This document shows, piece by piece, positions 44,690 to 52,941 of a stretch of 64,000 bases of DNA (the first letter of the stretch is position 1; every line of letters begins with the position of its first letter). The stretch is taken from the NCBI RefSeq assembly GCF_017994015.1, contig NZ_JAGOLP010000001.1, positions 62,001-126,000 of the forward strand. The letters run 5' to 3'. Position numbers and translations under genes: made by a program. The notes below the pieces were generated by a model. It ran no database searches. It was not told where the DNA came from and was given only the letters and a program-made list of their open reading frames with translations. The stretch comes from Ferrovibrio sp. GTDB lineage: Bacteria; Pseudomonadota; Alphaproteobacteria; Ferrovibrionales; Ferrovibrionaceae.

Positions 44690-45106
44690 ATGGAATTCCT
44701 GCGCGAGACCGTGGAAGTGCTGGGCGGTGCGGCGGTATTTCGCCACAGTATCAACACCGCGCAGCAGCTTGATGCGGCCGCCCGCCTGGGCCTGCCGACC
44801 GGCAGCATCACTGCGCTCGGCACCGGCTTTGGCATCCAGCCACAGCGGATTCTGCCGGCCACAACCTGGAAACGCCGCCTCAAGGCCGGGCGCCTGAGCC
44901 CGGATGAAAGTGACAAGGCGGTGCGCATCGCCCATGTGCTGGCCGTGGCACGCCATGTGCTCGGCCCGGCCATGGTGCCGGATTTCCTGAGCGCCGCGCT
45001 GCCGGAACTGGGCGGCAGCAAACCGGCCGATGCCATCCTGAGCGAAATCGGCGCCCGTGAAGTGGAAGCCATCCTCTGGCGCATCTTCTATGGCCTGCCG
45101 GCGTGA
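44690..45106 (+). CDS. Xre/MbcA/ParS-type antitoxin
   Basis: Antitoxin of the RES-Xre family, 138 residues from the ATG at 44690, which has GGAGG 7 nt upstream; in-frame ATGs at 44669 and 44678 lie in the promoter region. The N-terminal part (LRETVEVLGGAAVFRHSINTAQQLDAAARLGLPTGSI) and the helical DNA-binding region are followed by the toxin-binding MbcA/ParS domain, with LPATTWKRRLKAGRLSPDESDKAVRIAHVL and AILWRIFYGLPA, the final GLPA being typical. It overlaps the toxin by 4 bp. Confidence 0.88.
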   Translation: MEFLRETVEVLGGAAVFRHSINTAQQLDAAARLGLPTGSITALGTGFGIQPQRILPATTWKRRLKAGRLSPDESDKAVRIAHVLAVARHVLGPAMVPDFLSAALPELGGSKPADAILSEIGAREVEAILWRIFYGLPA

Positions 45107-45555
45107 AAGCCTACCGAATCGCTGACCGCCGGCATCCTTTGCTGGATGGTTTCGGCGCCTATCTGCATGGCGGGCGCTGGAATAGCCGTGGCCGGCGCGT
45201 TGTTTATGCCGCCGCCTCGCTGGCAGTGGCGCGGCTGGAATTGCTGGTGCATCTGCCTTTTGGCGCCGTGCCGTCTAGCCATGCCTGGATCGAGATCACC
45301 CTGCCCGGCCATGCCGGCATCGAGCGGCTGGACGAAGCCGCCCTACCGGGCTGGCATGATATGGATTGCCGTGTGGCGCGCAGCTTCGGCGATGCCTGGC
45401 ATGAAAGCCGGCGCAGCCTGGCGCTTTGTGTGCCGTCGCTGGCGGCGCAGGGTGACTATAATATCCTGCTCAATCAAGACCATGCGGATTTTGCCCAGGT
45501 CGAAGCCGGCCCGCCTCAGAGTCTGAACTGGGATGAACGGCTGTTCAAACGCTGA
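45103..45555 (+). CDS. RES-domain toxin (NAD-degrading type)
   Basis: A 150-residue RES-domain protein, the toxin of a type II pair. RES toxins such as MbcT degrade NAD+ (phosphorylase or glycohydrolase). AYRIADRRHP, GGRWNSRGRRVVYAAASLAVARLELLVHL and the late NILLNQDH...NWDERLF segment match the family, including the conserved Arg in the start, the GGRWN Arg, the Tyr of VVYAA and the Glu of RLELL. Starts with GTG overlapping the antitoxin TGA. Convergent with the DUF3108 gene 9 bp away. Confidence 0.9.
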   Translation: MKAYRIADRRHPLLDGFGAYLHGGRWNSRGRRVVYAAASLAVARLELLVHLPFGAVPSSHAWIEITLPGHAGIERLDEAALPGWHDMDCRVARSFGDAWHESRRSLALCVPSLAAQGDYNILLNQDHADFAQVEAGPPQSLNWDERLFKR

Positions 45556-45564
45556 TAGCCCGGC

Positions 45565-46422
45565 TCAGGGCGCGATTTCCGGTGGCGCTGGCGGCGGCGC
45601 CTCTTGCAGTGGATTCAGCACCATGCGGTCATTGATCCGCGCTGCCGTGACATGGCCAGCAACATCGCCCAGCATCCAGGTGGTGCGCAGCCGTACCGGC
45701 AGCCAGACCGGATGGCCCGGCAGCCGGGTGAGCCACATTTCCGTGACTTCATTTTCCAGCTTGCGGGTATTTTCCATGTGTTTGCGGGTATAACCGGCAA
45801 TCGGCTCGAAGCGGAGCTGGCATTTCAATGCCGGCCCGGCATAGGCTGAGCGTTCGCTGGCCGGCAGGGTTTCCATGCCAACCGCTTCGTAATGCAGGTT
45901 GAAGCGCCGCCGGCCATCAAAAATCTGGTCAGTGCCGGCGCAGGGTGCAGCGCTATCCCGCGCCAGCACCCGTGCCAACAAGGCGGTGGTGGGATCAAAA
46001 GTATTGCGAATCTGCTCGGGCAGCACGGGATCGCGGTCGTCATTCTCCGCCGGCGGATCAATAACCGTACTGGGCAAGCCATCCTCACCCCACACCATCA
46101 CAACGCTGCGCCGGGAAAAGCTGCCGTCGCTCTGGCTGGCATAACGCAGCGGACTAAGCCGGCCAGCCGGATCAAGCCGCAGCCGCAAATCACTTTCCAT
46201 ACGGAAACGCAGCAGCAGATTGGCGGTGCCGGTGCTGCGCACAGCCGACATCACTTTCATGCCCTCGGCATTGCCGCGAGCATCCAGTTCAATATCGAAG
46301 GCACGGCCACCCAGCGCATAGACCCCATAGCTAAGCTGAGCCGAGCGCAGCCCGGAATCGCTCGCCAAGGCCGAAAGCGGCAGCAACAGGGCAGCCAGGA
46401 AAACCGGCAGGCGTATTGGCAT
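45565..46422 (-). CDS. DUF3108 exported protein
   Basis: Predicted periplasmic protein of 285 residues with a signal peptide (MPIRLPVFLAALLLPLSALAS, cleavage near residue 21). The DUF3108 core is visible as LSYGVYALGGRAFDIELD (N-terminal beta strands), MESDLRLR and later YEAVGMETL, KCQLRFEPIAGY and MWLTRLPGHPVWLPVRLRT. The family is of unknown function, often next to cell-envelope or chaperone genes. I start at the ATG at 46422; one six codons upstream (46440) is possible. The C-terminus is Pro-rich (EAPPPAPPEIAP). Confidence 0.75.
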   Translation of the reverse strand: MPIRLPVFLAALLLPLSALASDSGLRSAQLSYGVYALGGRAFDIELDARGNAEGMKVMSAVRSTGTANLLLRFRMESDLRLRLDPAGRLSPLRYASQSDGSFSRRSVVMVWGEDGLPSTVIDPPAENDDRDPVLPEQIRNTFDPTTALLARVLARDSAAPCAGTDQIFDGRRRFNLHYEAVGMETLPASERSAYAGPALKCQLRFEPIAGYTRKHMENTRKLENEVTEMWLTRLPGHPVWLPVRLRTTWMLGDVAGHVTAARINDRMVLNPLQEAPPPAPPEIAP

Positions 46423-46483
46423 ACCACTAACATCGGGCATCCCGGCCAGATTTCAAGCCGATTCTATGCCTGGTCAGATGGCC

Positions 46484-46936
46484 TCAATCACTTTCGAATT
46501 GCTGCCGCGCCGCAAGCCTTAGCGTGCGCAGCAATTCCTCGGCATGGGCAGCCAATGGGCGCGGATCCAGCCGGAACAGCGCCCGCACCGCCTCTAGCTC
46601 CAGTTGCAGCAGGTCCATATGCACCGGATTGAGCAATTCCGCCCGGCGCAGGCTGGCGCCAAGCAGGCCCAGCGCTTCGGCGGCATGGCTCAGGCCGAGC
46701 CGCAAACAGCCATCCTTGAGCTCCCGCGCCACCCGTTCGGCATCGCCCAGGATCAGTACTGCTTCCAATGGCACCGAGCGGGCGAGATCAAAGCGGCGAC
46801 GCAGATCGTCAAGCCGCGCCGACATTTCGGCCGGGTCTGGCGGTGTGGCGACAACAGTTTCGGCAACCGGATCAGCGGCGTCTTGTACAACATCCTGAGC
46901 CGCCTGCCCGCGCCGGTCGCGCTGCAAAGGGAACAT
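46484..46936 (-). CDS. Hypothetical helical protein, possible degenerate Hpt domain
   Basis: I do not firmly recognise this 150-residue protein. After an N-terminal basic/acidic stretch, it seems wholly helical (about residues 40-150). The segment ARELKDGCLRLG resembles the AHxLKGxxxxLG core of histidine phosphotransfer (Hpt) domains, but with Arg in place of the phosphorylated His. If so it would be a non-phosphorylatable binding domain. The start at 46936 (MFPLQRDRRG) is not certain. It diverges from meaB and the histidine kinase, 173 bp away. Confidence 0.5.
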   Translation of the reverse strand: MFPLQRDRRGQAAQDVVQDAADPVAETVVATPPDPAEMSARLDDLRRRFDLARSVPLEAVLILGDAERVARELKDGCLRLGLSHAAEALGLLGASLRRAELLNPVHMDLLQLELEAVRALFRLDPRPLAAHAEELLRTLRLAARQQFESD

Positions 46937-47109
46937 GGTCAACAAAGGTCGATCTTTTTTTATGCTGGGGGAGTTCGGTCTGATTCTTAACTTCAACCTT
47001 AGGATTAGGCAACCCGGCAAAAGACAAGTCGATGAATTAACCCGCTGTACAGCCTATTTACGCGCCGCGCCCTGGCAGGCGGGCGGGGATTTCAGCTACA
47101 ATTCCGGCA

Positions 47110-48129
47110 ATGTCGGCTCCCTTCCCCCTTCCCCGCCGCTCGAAAGACCCGGACAGCCTGGCCGGCAGCCTGGCACAGGCTTTGCTGGCCGGCGAACGCC
47201 GCGCCCTGGCCCGCGCCATCACGCTGATCGAATCGAGCCATCCAGACGACCAGCGCACCGCCGAAGCCTTGCTGGGGCTGATCCTGCCGGCCACCGGCAA
47301 AGCCATCCGGCTGGGCATCAGCGGTACGCCGGGCGTGGGCAAATCCAGCTTCATCGAACGTTTTGGCGGCTTCATCACCAGTCAGGGCCTGCAAGTGGCG
47401 GTGCTGGCGATTGATCCGTCGTCACAACTTTCCGGCGGTTCGATCCTGGGTGACAAGACCCGCATGGAGACGCTGGCGCGCGATCCGCGCGCCTTTATCC
47501 GGCCCTCGCCCTCTTCCGGCTCGCTGGGCGGCGTGGCGCGGCGCACCCGCGAAGCCATGCTGCTGGCCGAGGCCGCCGGCTTTGACGTGGTGCTGATCGA
47601 AACCGTGGGGGTTGGCCAATCGGAAACCACAGTGGCCAGCATGGTGGACATGTTCCTGCTGCTGCTGGCGCCTGGCGGCGGCGATGACCTGCAAGGGATC
47701 AAACGCGGCATCATGGAACTGGCCGATCTGGTGATTGTGAACAAGGCCGATGGCGACCTGCTGAAACCGGCGCATCTGGCCCAGGCGGATTACCGCGCTG
47801 CCTTGCACCTGATGCGACCACGCCATGCCGCCTGGCGGCCGCAGGTGCTGCTGGCTTCCGCCTTGCTCAATCAGGGCGTCGACGGCGTTTGGCAGGCAAT
47901 CCAGGATTATCGCGCCGCGCTACAGGCCGATGGCAGCTTGTTGCGGCAGCGTGCCAATCAGGCACGCGGCTGGCTGCGGCGCGAATTGCAGGATGGCCTG
48001 TGGGACTGGCTGCGCAGCGATGCTGCCGTGGCCGCCGCCCTGCCGGCGCTGGAAACCGATGTCGGCGAGGGCCGCCTGACCCCGGCAGCGGCGGCACGCC
48101 GCCTGCTCGCCTTGTTGCGCCGGCCATGA
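47110..48129 (+). CDS. meaB: MeaB-type G-protein chaperone of methylmalonyl-CoA mutase
   Basis: GTPase of the MeaB/ArgK (SIMIBI) family that protects B12-dependent methylmalonyl-CoA mutase and gates cofactor loading. 339 residues; Walker A GISGTPGVGKSS (69-80), then VLAIDPSSQLSGGSILGDKTRM, RPSPSSGSLGGVAR, ETVGVGQSET and VIVNKADGDL (base recognition). The C-terminal helices after ~270 form the dimerisation arm. No mutase gene is in the window. The stop codon overlaps the histidine kinase start (ATGA). Confidence 0.93.
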   Translation: MSAPFPLPRRSKDPDSLAGSLAQALLAGERRALARAITLIESSHPDDQRTAEALLGLILPATGKAIRLGISGTPGVGKSSFIERFGGFITSQGLQVAVLAIDPSSQLSGGSILGDKTRMETLARDPRAFIRPSPSSGSLGGVARRTREAMLLAEAAGFDVVLIETVGVGQSETTVASMVDMFLLLLAPGGGDDLQGIKRGIMELADLVIVNKADGDLLKPAHLAQADYRAALHLMRPRHAAWRPQVLLASALLNQGVDGVWQAIQDYRAALQADGSLLRQRANQARGWLRRELQDGLWDWLRSDAAVAAALPALETDVGEGRLTPAAAARRLLALLRRP

Positions 48130-50045
48130 TCGAACCATACCTGCAATTATTCCTCCGCGCCGGCACGCTGGGCTTCCTGCTCTGCCTGATGCTCTGGAAA
48201 CGGCACCGCTTCGGCAAGGATATCGGCTATGCCGTGTTGGCGGCCGGGCTTGGCGTGATCGTGCTGGCCAACGCACTGGAAGGGCTGGTGGCGCTTTACG
48301 GCCCTGCCGGTAGCCGGCCCTTACCGATCATACTGCTCTATCCGCTTGGGGTTATCCTGGTTGGCTTCGGCATCCTACGCTGGTCAGGATGGCTGGAGCG
48401 GGTGCAGCGCGAAGCCGAAGAGGCCAAGACTCTCCAGGCGCAGCTTGAGGGCCAACGCCTGCAGTTGCTTGAAAGCCATCGGGTTGGGCGCCTGGGCTAT
48501 TGGGTGGCTGATCCCGGGATCGGCAGCATCACTTGGTCCGGCGTGATGGCAGACACGCTCGGCCTCGACCCGGCGCGCCGACTGCTGTTCCGAGAAGCCG
48601 AGGCTCTGCTGCATCCGGAAGACACAGCCCTGGTGCAGGAAGCCCTGCGCCAGACCTATCGCAGCGGCCAGCGCTTCGATTTACAGGTGCGGCTGCGGGA
48701 CCAGGCCGGCAATTTTCACTGGTTTGCCCTGGCCGGGGTGCCGCAGCGCGATGCGGAAGGTAAACGCTGGCTGTTCGGCGTGGTGCAGGATATCGATGCT
48801 GCAAAACGCGCCGAACTGGAACGCGCCGGCCTATCGACTTTGCTACAGGGTGTGATCGATGCGATCCCGTGCATGATCGTGGTGAAGGATGCCGATCTGC
48901 GCTACCTGTTCGCCAATGCCTATGCCCGCCGCCTGTTCCTGCCTGAAGGCCATGCCGCCACCAGCCTGGTGGGCATGCGTTATGCCGATATTGCGCCATC
49001 CGATCTGGCGCTGCTGACCGAGCAGGAAGACCGCGCCGTGCTGGCCGGGCAGGTGATGCCGTTCACCGAGGTGCAGCGGCGCTATCGCAGCGATGGCGCC
49101 GATCGCTGGTGGATGGCCAAAGTGGCCCTGCGCAGCAACCCGGATGGCGCGCCGGATCATCTGCTGACCGTGGCGCTGGATATCAGCGCCTTGAAACAGG
49201 CTGAGGAAACGGCCCGCCAGGCGCAGCGCGAAGTGGAATACCAGGCCACGCAATTGCAGGAACTGGCCGAACAATACCGCCTGGAATGTGAGCGCGCGGT
49301 GGAAGCCAGCCGGGCCAAATCCGATTTCCTGGCTTCGATGAGCCACGAATTGCGCACACCGCTGAATGCCGTGATCGGCTTTGCCGAGATCATGACCAGC
49401 CAGCTTTTTGGCCCCTTGGTGCCGAAATACCAGGAATGCAGCGAGGATATCCTGGCCAGTGGCCGGCACCTGCTGAGCCTGATCAACGACATCCTGGACA
49501 TGGCACGTATTGAAGCCGGCCGCTATGAGCTGGATATCCGCGCCGCCGATGCGATTTCGGTGCTGGAAGCCAGCCTGCGGCTGGTGAAATTGCGGGCGCA
49601 GCATCGCGGCGTGAATCTGGAATACGACATCGCCGAGGATCTGGGTGATGTGGTGGTGGATGCCCAGGCGCTGAAACAGATTGCCATCAACCTGCTGACC
49701 AATGCGGTGAAATTCACCCATAGCGGTGGTGATGTGCGGCTGGCGGCGCTGCGGGAGGGCGAAGGCCTGAAACTATCGGTGAGCGATACCGGCATCGGCA
49801 TCAAGACCGAGCATCAGAAGAAGATTTTTGAACCCTTCTGGCAAGCCGAAGGCCCGCTGGCACGGCGCCATGAAGGCAGTGGCCTTGGCCTGGCCATCAC
49901 GCGGCAATTGGTGGAGCTGCACCATGGCCGCATCGAAGTGCGCTCGATCCCCGAACGCGGCACCAATGTCACTGTCTGGCTCTACCCGGCCCCCCGGGCC
50001 GCAGACCTGTCGGCAGCGGCCTTGCTCCCGCCGATACAGGACTGA
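48126..50045 (+). CDS. Membrane-bound PAS sensor histidine kinase
   Basis: A 639-residue sensor kinase starting at the ATG at 48126 (ATGA overlap with meaB). Three hydrophobic segments lie within residues 7-90 (LFLRAGTLGFLLCLML, YAVLAAGLGVIVLANAL, IILLYPLGVILVGFGIL). Two PAS domains follow (~115-230 and ~245-365), the second with DAIPCMIVVKDADLRYLFANAYA. Then the HisKA phosphoacceptor SHELRTPLNAVIGFAEIM (His ~407) and HATPase with NLLTNAVKFT, DTGIGI and GSGLGLAITRQL. No response regulator is adjacent, so its partner is unknown. Confidence 0.92.
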   Translation: MIEPYLQLFLRAGTLGFLLCLMLWKRHRFGKDIGYAVLAAGLGVIVLANALEGLVALYGPAGSRPLPIILLYPLGVILVGFGILRWSGWLERVQREAEEAKTLQAQLEGQRLQLLESHRVGRLGYWVADPGIGSITWSGVMADTLGLDPARRLLFREAEALLHPEDTALVQEALRQTYRSGQRFDLQVRLRDQAGNFHWFALAGVPQRDAEGKRWLFGVVQDIDAAKRAELERAGLSTLLQGVIDAIPCMIVVKDADLRYLFANAYARRLFLPEGHAATSLVGMRYADIAPSDLALLTEQEDRAVLAGQVMPFTEVQRRYRSDGADRWWMAKVALRSNPDGAPDHLLTVALDISALKQAEETARQAQREVEYQATQLQELAEQYRLECERAVEASRAKSDFLASMSHELRTPLNAVIGFAEIMTSQLFGPLVPKYQECSEDILASGRHLLSLINDILDMARIEAGRYELDIRAADAISVLEASLRLVKLRAQHRGVNLEYDIAEDLGDVVVDAQALKQIAINLLTNAVKFTHSGGDVRLAALREGEGLKLSVSDTGIGIKTEHQKKIFEPFWQAEGPLARRHEGSGLGLAITRQLVELHHGRIEVRSIPERGTNVTVWLYPAPRAADLSAAALLPPIQD

Positions 50046-50048
50046 CAA

Positions 50049-50077
50049 AAAAGGGGGCGCCACCGGCACCCCCTTTT
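50049..50077. terminator. Bidirectional terminator between the kinase and rho
   Basis: AAAAGGGGG (50049-50057) pairs with CCCCCTTTT (50069-50077), with an inner gcc/ggc. On the minus strand the stem is followed by TTTTTT, ideal for rho; on the plus strand the kinase mRNA would end in TTTT. The convergent genes end 4 and 20 bp from it. Confidence 0.85.
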
Positions 50078-50096
50078 GAGATTTCTGAAGCTGAAA

Positions 50097-51446
50097 TCAG
50101 GTATTCATCGAATCGAAGAAGTCGGCATTGGTCTTGGAATGCTTGAGCTTGTCGAGCAGGAATTCCATCGCGTCCTGACCACCCATCGGCATCAGGATGC
50201 GGCGCAGCACCCACATCTTGGCCAGAATGCCCTTGTCGACCAGCAGTTCTTCCTTGCGGGTGCCGGACTTGGTGATGTCGATGGCCGGGAAGGTGCGCTT
50301 GTCAGACAGCTTGCGATCCAGGATGATTTCCGAATTGCCGGTGCCCTTGAACTCTTCGAAGATCACTTCGTCCATGCGCGAGCCGGTATCGATCAGCGCG
50401 GTGGCGATGATGGTGAGCGAGCCGCCCTCCTCGATATTACGCGCAGCACCGAAGAACCGCTTCGGACGCTGCAAGGCATTGGCATCCACACCGCCGGTCA
50501 GCACCTTGCCGGACGACGGCACCACGGTGTTATAGGCGCGCGCCAGGCGGGTGATGCTATCCAGCAGGATCACCACATCGCGCTTGTGCTCCACCAGGCG
50601 CTTGGCCTTTTCCAGCACCATTTCGGTAACCTGCACATGGCGCGAGGCCGGCTCGTCGAAGGTGGAGGAAATCACCTCGCCCTTCACCGTGCGCTGCATG
50701 TCGGTGACTTCCTCGGGCCGCTCGTCGATCAGGAGCACGATGAGGTAGACTTCCGGGTGATTGGCGCTGATGGCATGCGCGATATTCTGCAACAGCATGG
50801 TCTTGCCGGTGCGCGGCGGCGCCACGATCAGGGCGCGCTGGCCTTTGCCCTGCGGCGAGATCAGGTCGATAACGCGCGAGGAAATATCCTTCTTCGGTGC
50901 CGACGTGATCAGCTTCTCGCGCTTGCTCGATTCACCACGGGTCTTGATCGTCGGCGTCTTGGCCACCGCCGGCGCCGGCTCGGCTTCCTCGCTCGGCGGC
51001 AATTCCATCTTCAGCCGCTCATTCGGGTAGAGCGGCGTCAGATTGTCGAAATGCACCTTGTGGCGGGTGTTTTCCGGATCTTCGTAATTGATCGTGTTGA
51101 CCTTGAGCAGCGCAAAATAGCGCTCGCCATCCTTCGGCGCCCGGATGGTGCCTTCGATGGTGTCGCCGGTGCGCAGGCCGAAGCGGCGAATCTGATTCGG
51201 GCTGACATAAATGTCATCCGGGCCGGCGAGGTAATTAGCCTGAGCCGAACGCAGGAAGCCAAAGCCATCCTGCAACACTTCCAGCACACCTTCGCCGGTG
51301 ATTTCCAGGTCGCGATCGGCGAGCTGCTTGAGGATGGCGAACATCATGTCCTGCTTGCGCAGGGTGGAAGCGTTCTCGATCTCCAGCTCCTCGGCGAAAG
51401 CGAGCAGATCGGTGGGCGATTTGGTCTTGAGTTCTTGCAGATTCAT
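50097..51446 (-). CDS. rho: Transcription termination factor Rho
   Basis: Hexameric RNA helicase that ends transcription. ATG at 51446 gives 449 residues beginning [24 protein letters not shown], the family's N-terminal helical domain; a 50-codon extension upstream is in the leader. The CSD primary RNA-binding site contains GFGFLRS, Walker A is [12 protein letters not shown] and Walker B region [32 protein letters not shown] and the Q/R loop follow. There is an extra charged insert near ~150-180 ([16 protein letters not shown]). A promoter with a palindrome lies about 210-240 bp upstream. Confidence 0.97.
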   Translation of the reverse strand: MNLQELKTKSPTDLLAFAEELEIENASTLRKQDMMFAILKQLADRDLEITGEGVLEVLQDGFGFLRSAQANYLAGPDDIYVSPNQIRRFGLRTGDTIEGTIRAPKDGERYFALLKVNTINYEDPENTRHKVHFDNLTPLYPNERLKMELPPSEEAEPAPAVAKTPTIKTRGESSKREKLITSAPKKDISSRVIDLISPQGKGQRALIVAPPRTGKTMLLQNIAHAISANHPEVYLIVLLIDERPEEVTDMQRTVKGEVISSTFDEPASRHVQVTEMVLEKAKRLVEHKRDVVILLDSITRLARAYNTVVPSSGKVLTGGVDANALQRPKRFFGAARNIEEGGSLTIIATALIDTGSRMDEVIFEEFKGTGNSEIILDRKLSDKRTFPAIDITKSGTRKEELLVDKGILAKMWVLRRILMPMGGQDAMEFLLDKLKHSKTNADFFDSMNT

Positions 51447-51656
51447 GGCGGATTCGCGGAGCCTTGGATTTTTTGACCAGGAAAAGACATTTTGGTCGGG
51501 AGATTTGGGCGCCGCGGGAATGCAGGGAAACACGGCTGCCGGGTGGAAGAATGACCTGTAGGCTGCGGCAGGGACCGGCGCTAGGGCAGAAAGCACAAAG
51601 GCAGGAAACGCGGCGCATGGCCTGGACCGACCCGCAGAAACGGGGCCGATGCGGGG

Positions 51657-51692
51657 GAAATAGCAATGGTGGCCGCGCTTGTCAAGCGCGGC
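51657..51692 (-). promoter_or_regulatory. rho promoter with a palindrome over the -35
   Basis: TTGACA (51680-51685), 17 bp, TATTTC (51657-51662) on the minus strand. A perfect inverted repeat, GCCGCGCTT (51672-51680) and AAGCGCGGC (51684-51692) around 3 nt, is centred on the -35 hexamer. The predicted leader is about 205 nt, long enough for attenuation as in E. coli rho. The palindrome could also be a weak terminator for hupE just upstream. Confidence 0.6.
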
Positions 51693-51713
51693 GCACTAAA
51701 GTGATACGCGAAT

Positions 51714-52313
51714 TCAACCAGCGAGGTTGAGCGCCAGGAAGGCAATACCGGTCAGGCCGGCAACGGCACCGGCCAGGCGGCGCGCCAGCAGCGGCTGGGC
51801 CGGATCAAACTTGCGCCAGACCAAAGCGGCGCCGGCACAGAGCGCAAACTGGATCAGCGCCAGGCCAACCAGATAGCTCAGCAGCGGCGTGGTTTCGGCG
51901 CCGACAATGCTTTCGCCAAAGGCATAACCATGGAACAGGCCGGCCACCGCCAGCAAGGCGGCAAAGCCGGCATCGCCCAGTGGCACCGCCCGCAGCAGCA
52001 GCAGGCCGAGCGCCAGCACCGACAGCGCCACTGCGATCTCGCCGCCCGGCAGGTCAATGCCCTGGATATGCAGCAGCGTGCCAGCCAGCGAAGCCAGGAT
52101 GAAAGCCAGCGGCAGCAGCAGGAAACGCTGACGGGGCGCGGCGAGCAGGCCGGCAGCAAGCAGGAAGACGAGGTGATCGAGGCCGATGATCGGATGGCCC
52201 AGGCCGGAGAGGAAGCCGGCAGCCAAGCTGTTGGGCAATTGCCCATCCATGGCGTGATGCGCGAAAGCAGGCATAGCAAAAAACAGCGTGGGCAAGGCCA
52301 GCAAGGCGCGCAT
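51714..52313 (-). CDS. HupE/UreJ-family metal permease
   Basis: A 199-residue membrane protein starting at the ATG at 52313 with a signal-like first helix (MRALLALPTLFFAMPAFAH). The family signature HPIIGLDHLVFLLAAGLLA near 45-63 is intact, as is the FHGYAFGESIVG motif near ~125; six or seven helices in all. HupE and UreJ carry nickel or cobalt for hydrogenase or urease; neither enzyme is in the window. Being divergent from a copper-type locus, it might import cobalt (inference from cobalt/B12 genes elsewhere in the window). Confidence 0.88.
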   Translation of the reverse strand: MRALLALPTLFFAMPAFAHHAMDGQLPNSLAAGFLSGLGHPIIGLDHLVFLLAAGLLAAPRQRFLLLPLAFILASLAGTLLHIQGIDLPGGEIAVALSVLALGLLLLRAVPLGDAGFAALLAVAGLFHGYAFGESIVGAETTPLLSYLVGLALIQFALCAGAALVWRKFDPAQPLLARRLAGAVAGLTGIAFLALNLAG

Positions 52314-52441
52314 GGATTTTCTCCGTCTATATGGTGCGGCAAGGCTAGCCGCTCCCGGCAGCCGCGTCAAACGCTAGCGCTGTATACACTGCGACTTCCT
52401 GTCGCTTGTGCCGCTGCGCTGAAAGTTGTTACTTCTGCGCC

Positions 52442-52879
52442 ATGCTGCCGCTATCCAGCCGTGCCATCCAGACCCCGCACCATCGCCTGATGGCGTGGCT
52501 GGGCCTGCTGGCCTTGCTGTTCCATAGCCTGCTGCCGCTAACCTATCACAGCCTGCAACAGCGCAATGCGGCCAATGCCGGTTTTGACAGTATTGTAATC
52601 TGTACCGCCTATGGCATGCGCACGATCCAGATCGGCGCCGACGGCCAGCCGCTGGCGGCGGATGAAACCCCGGATCAGGACGGCAAGGGCCAGCCGGCGG
52701 CGCGTTATTGCCCGATCTGTCTCGGCGCGCAGCAGGGCTTTGCCATCCTGCCGGCAATGCCGCTGCTGGCGATGCCGGTGATGCTGGAAATCCTGCGTCA
52801 TTCGGTCTGGTCGGCCGCACCGCCGCCGGAATTAACCCAACAACGGCCGCATGCGCGCGGCCCACCCGCCAGCCTCTGA
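52442..52879 (+). CDS. DUF2946 protein
   Basis: A 145-residue protein with an N-terminal membrane helix (LMAWLGLLALLFHSLLPL) and a later hydrophobic stretch (LPAMPLLAMPVMLEIL). The central CTAYG...CPICLGAQQG is the family signature: DUF2946 proteins carry conserved Cys and are typically found with copper-related genes and TonB receptors. Probably exported or membrane-anchored and metal-binding. First gene of a rightward group; ycnI-pcuAC follows 62 bp later. The upstream gap contains the palindrome TGTATACA (52381-52388). Confidence 0.78.
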   Translation: MLPLSSRAIQTPHHRLMAWLGLLALLFHSLLPLTYHSLQQRNAANAGFDSIVICTAYGMRTIQIGADGQPLAADETPDQDGKGQPAARYCPICLGAQQGFAILPAMPLLAMPVMLEILRHSVWSAAPPPELTQQRPHARGPPASL

Positions 52880-52941
52880 ACCTGCTTTCGCTGCGCCGCC
52901 TGTCTACCGGCGCATCTGCTTCGTTTCAGAGGATTCTCACC

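Noticed and set aside
51447-51666. Cys-rich leader peptide upstream of rho
   Set aside because: A minus-strand frame in the leader begins near 51620 with [11 protein letters not shown] but has no clear ribosome-binding site and runs out of frame far into rho; too weak to annotate.
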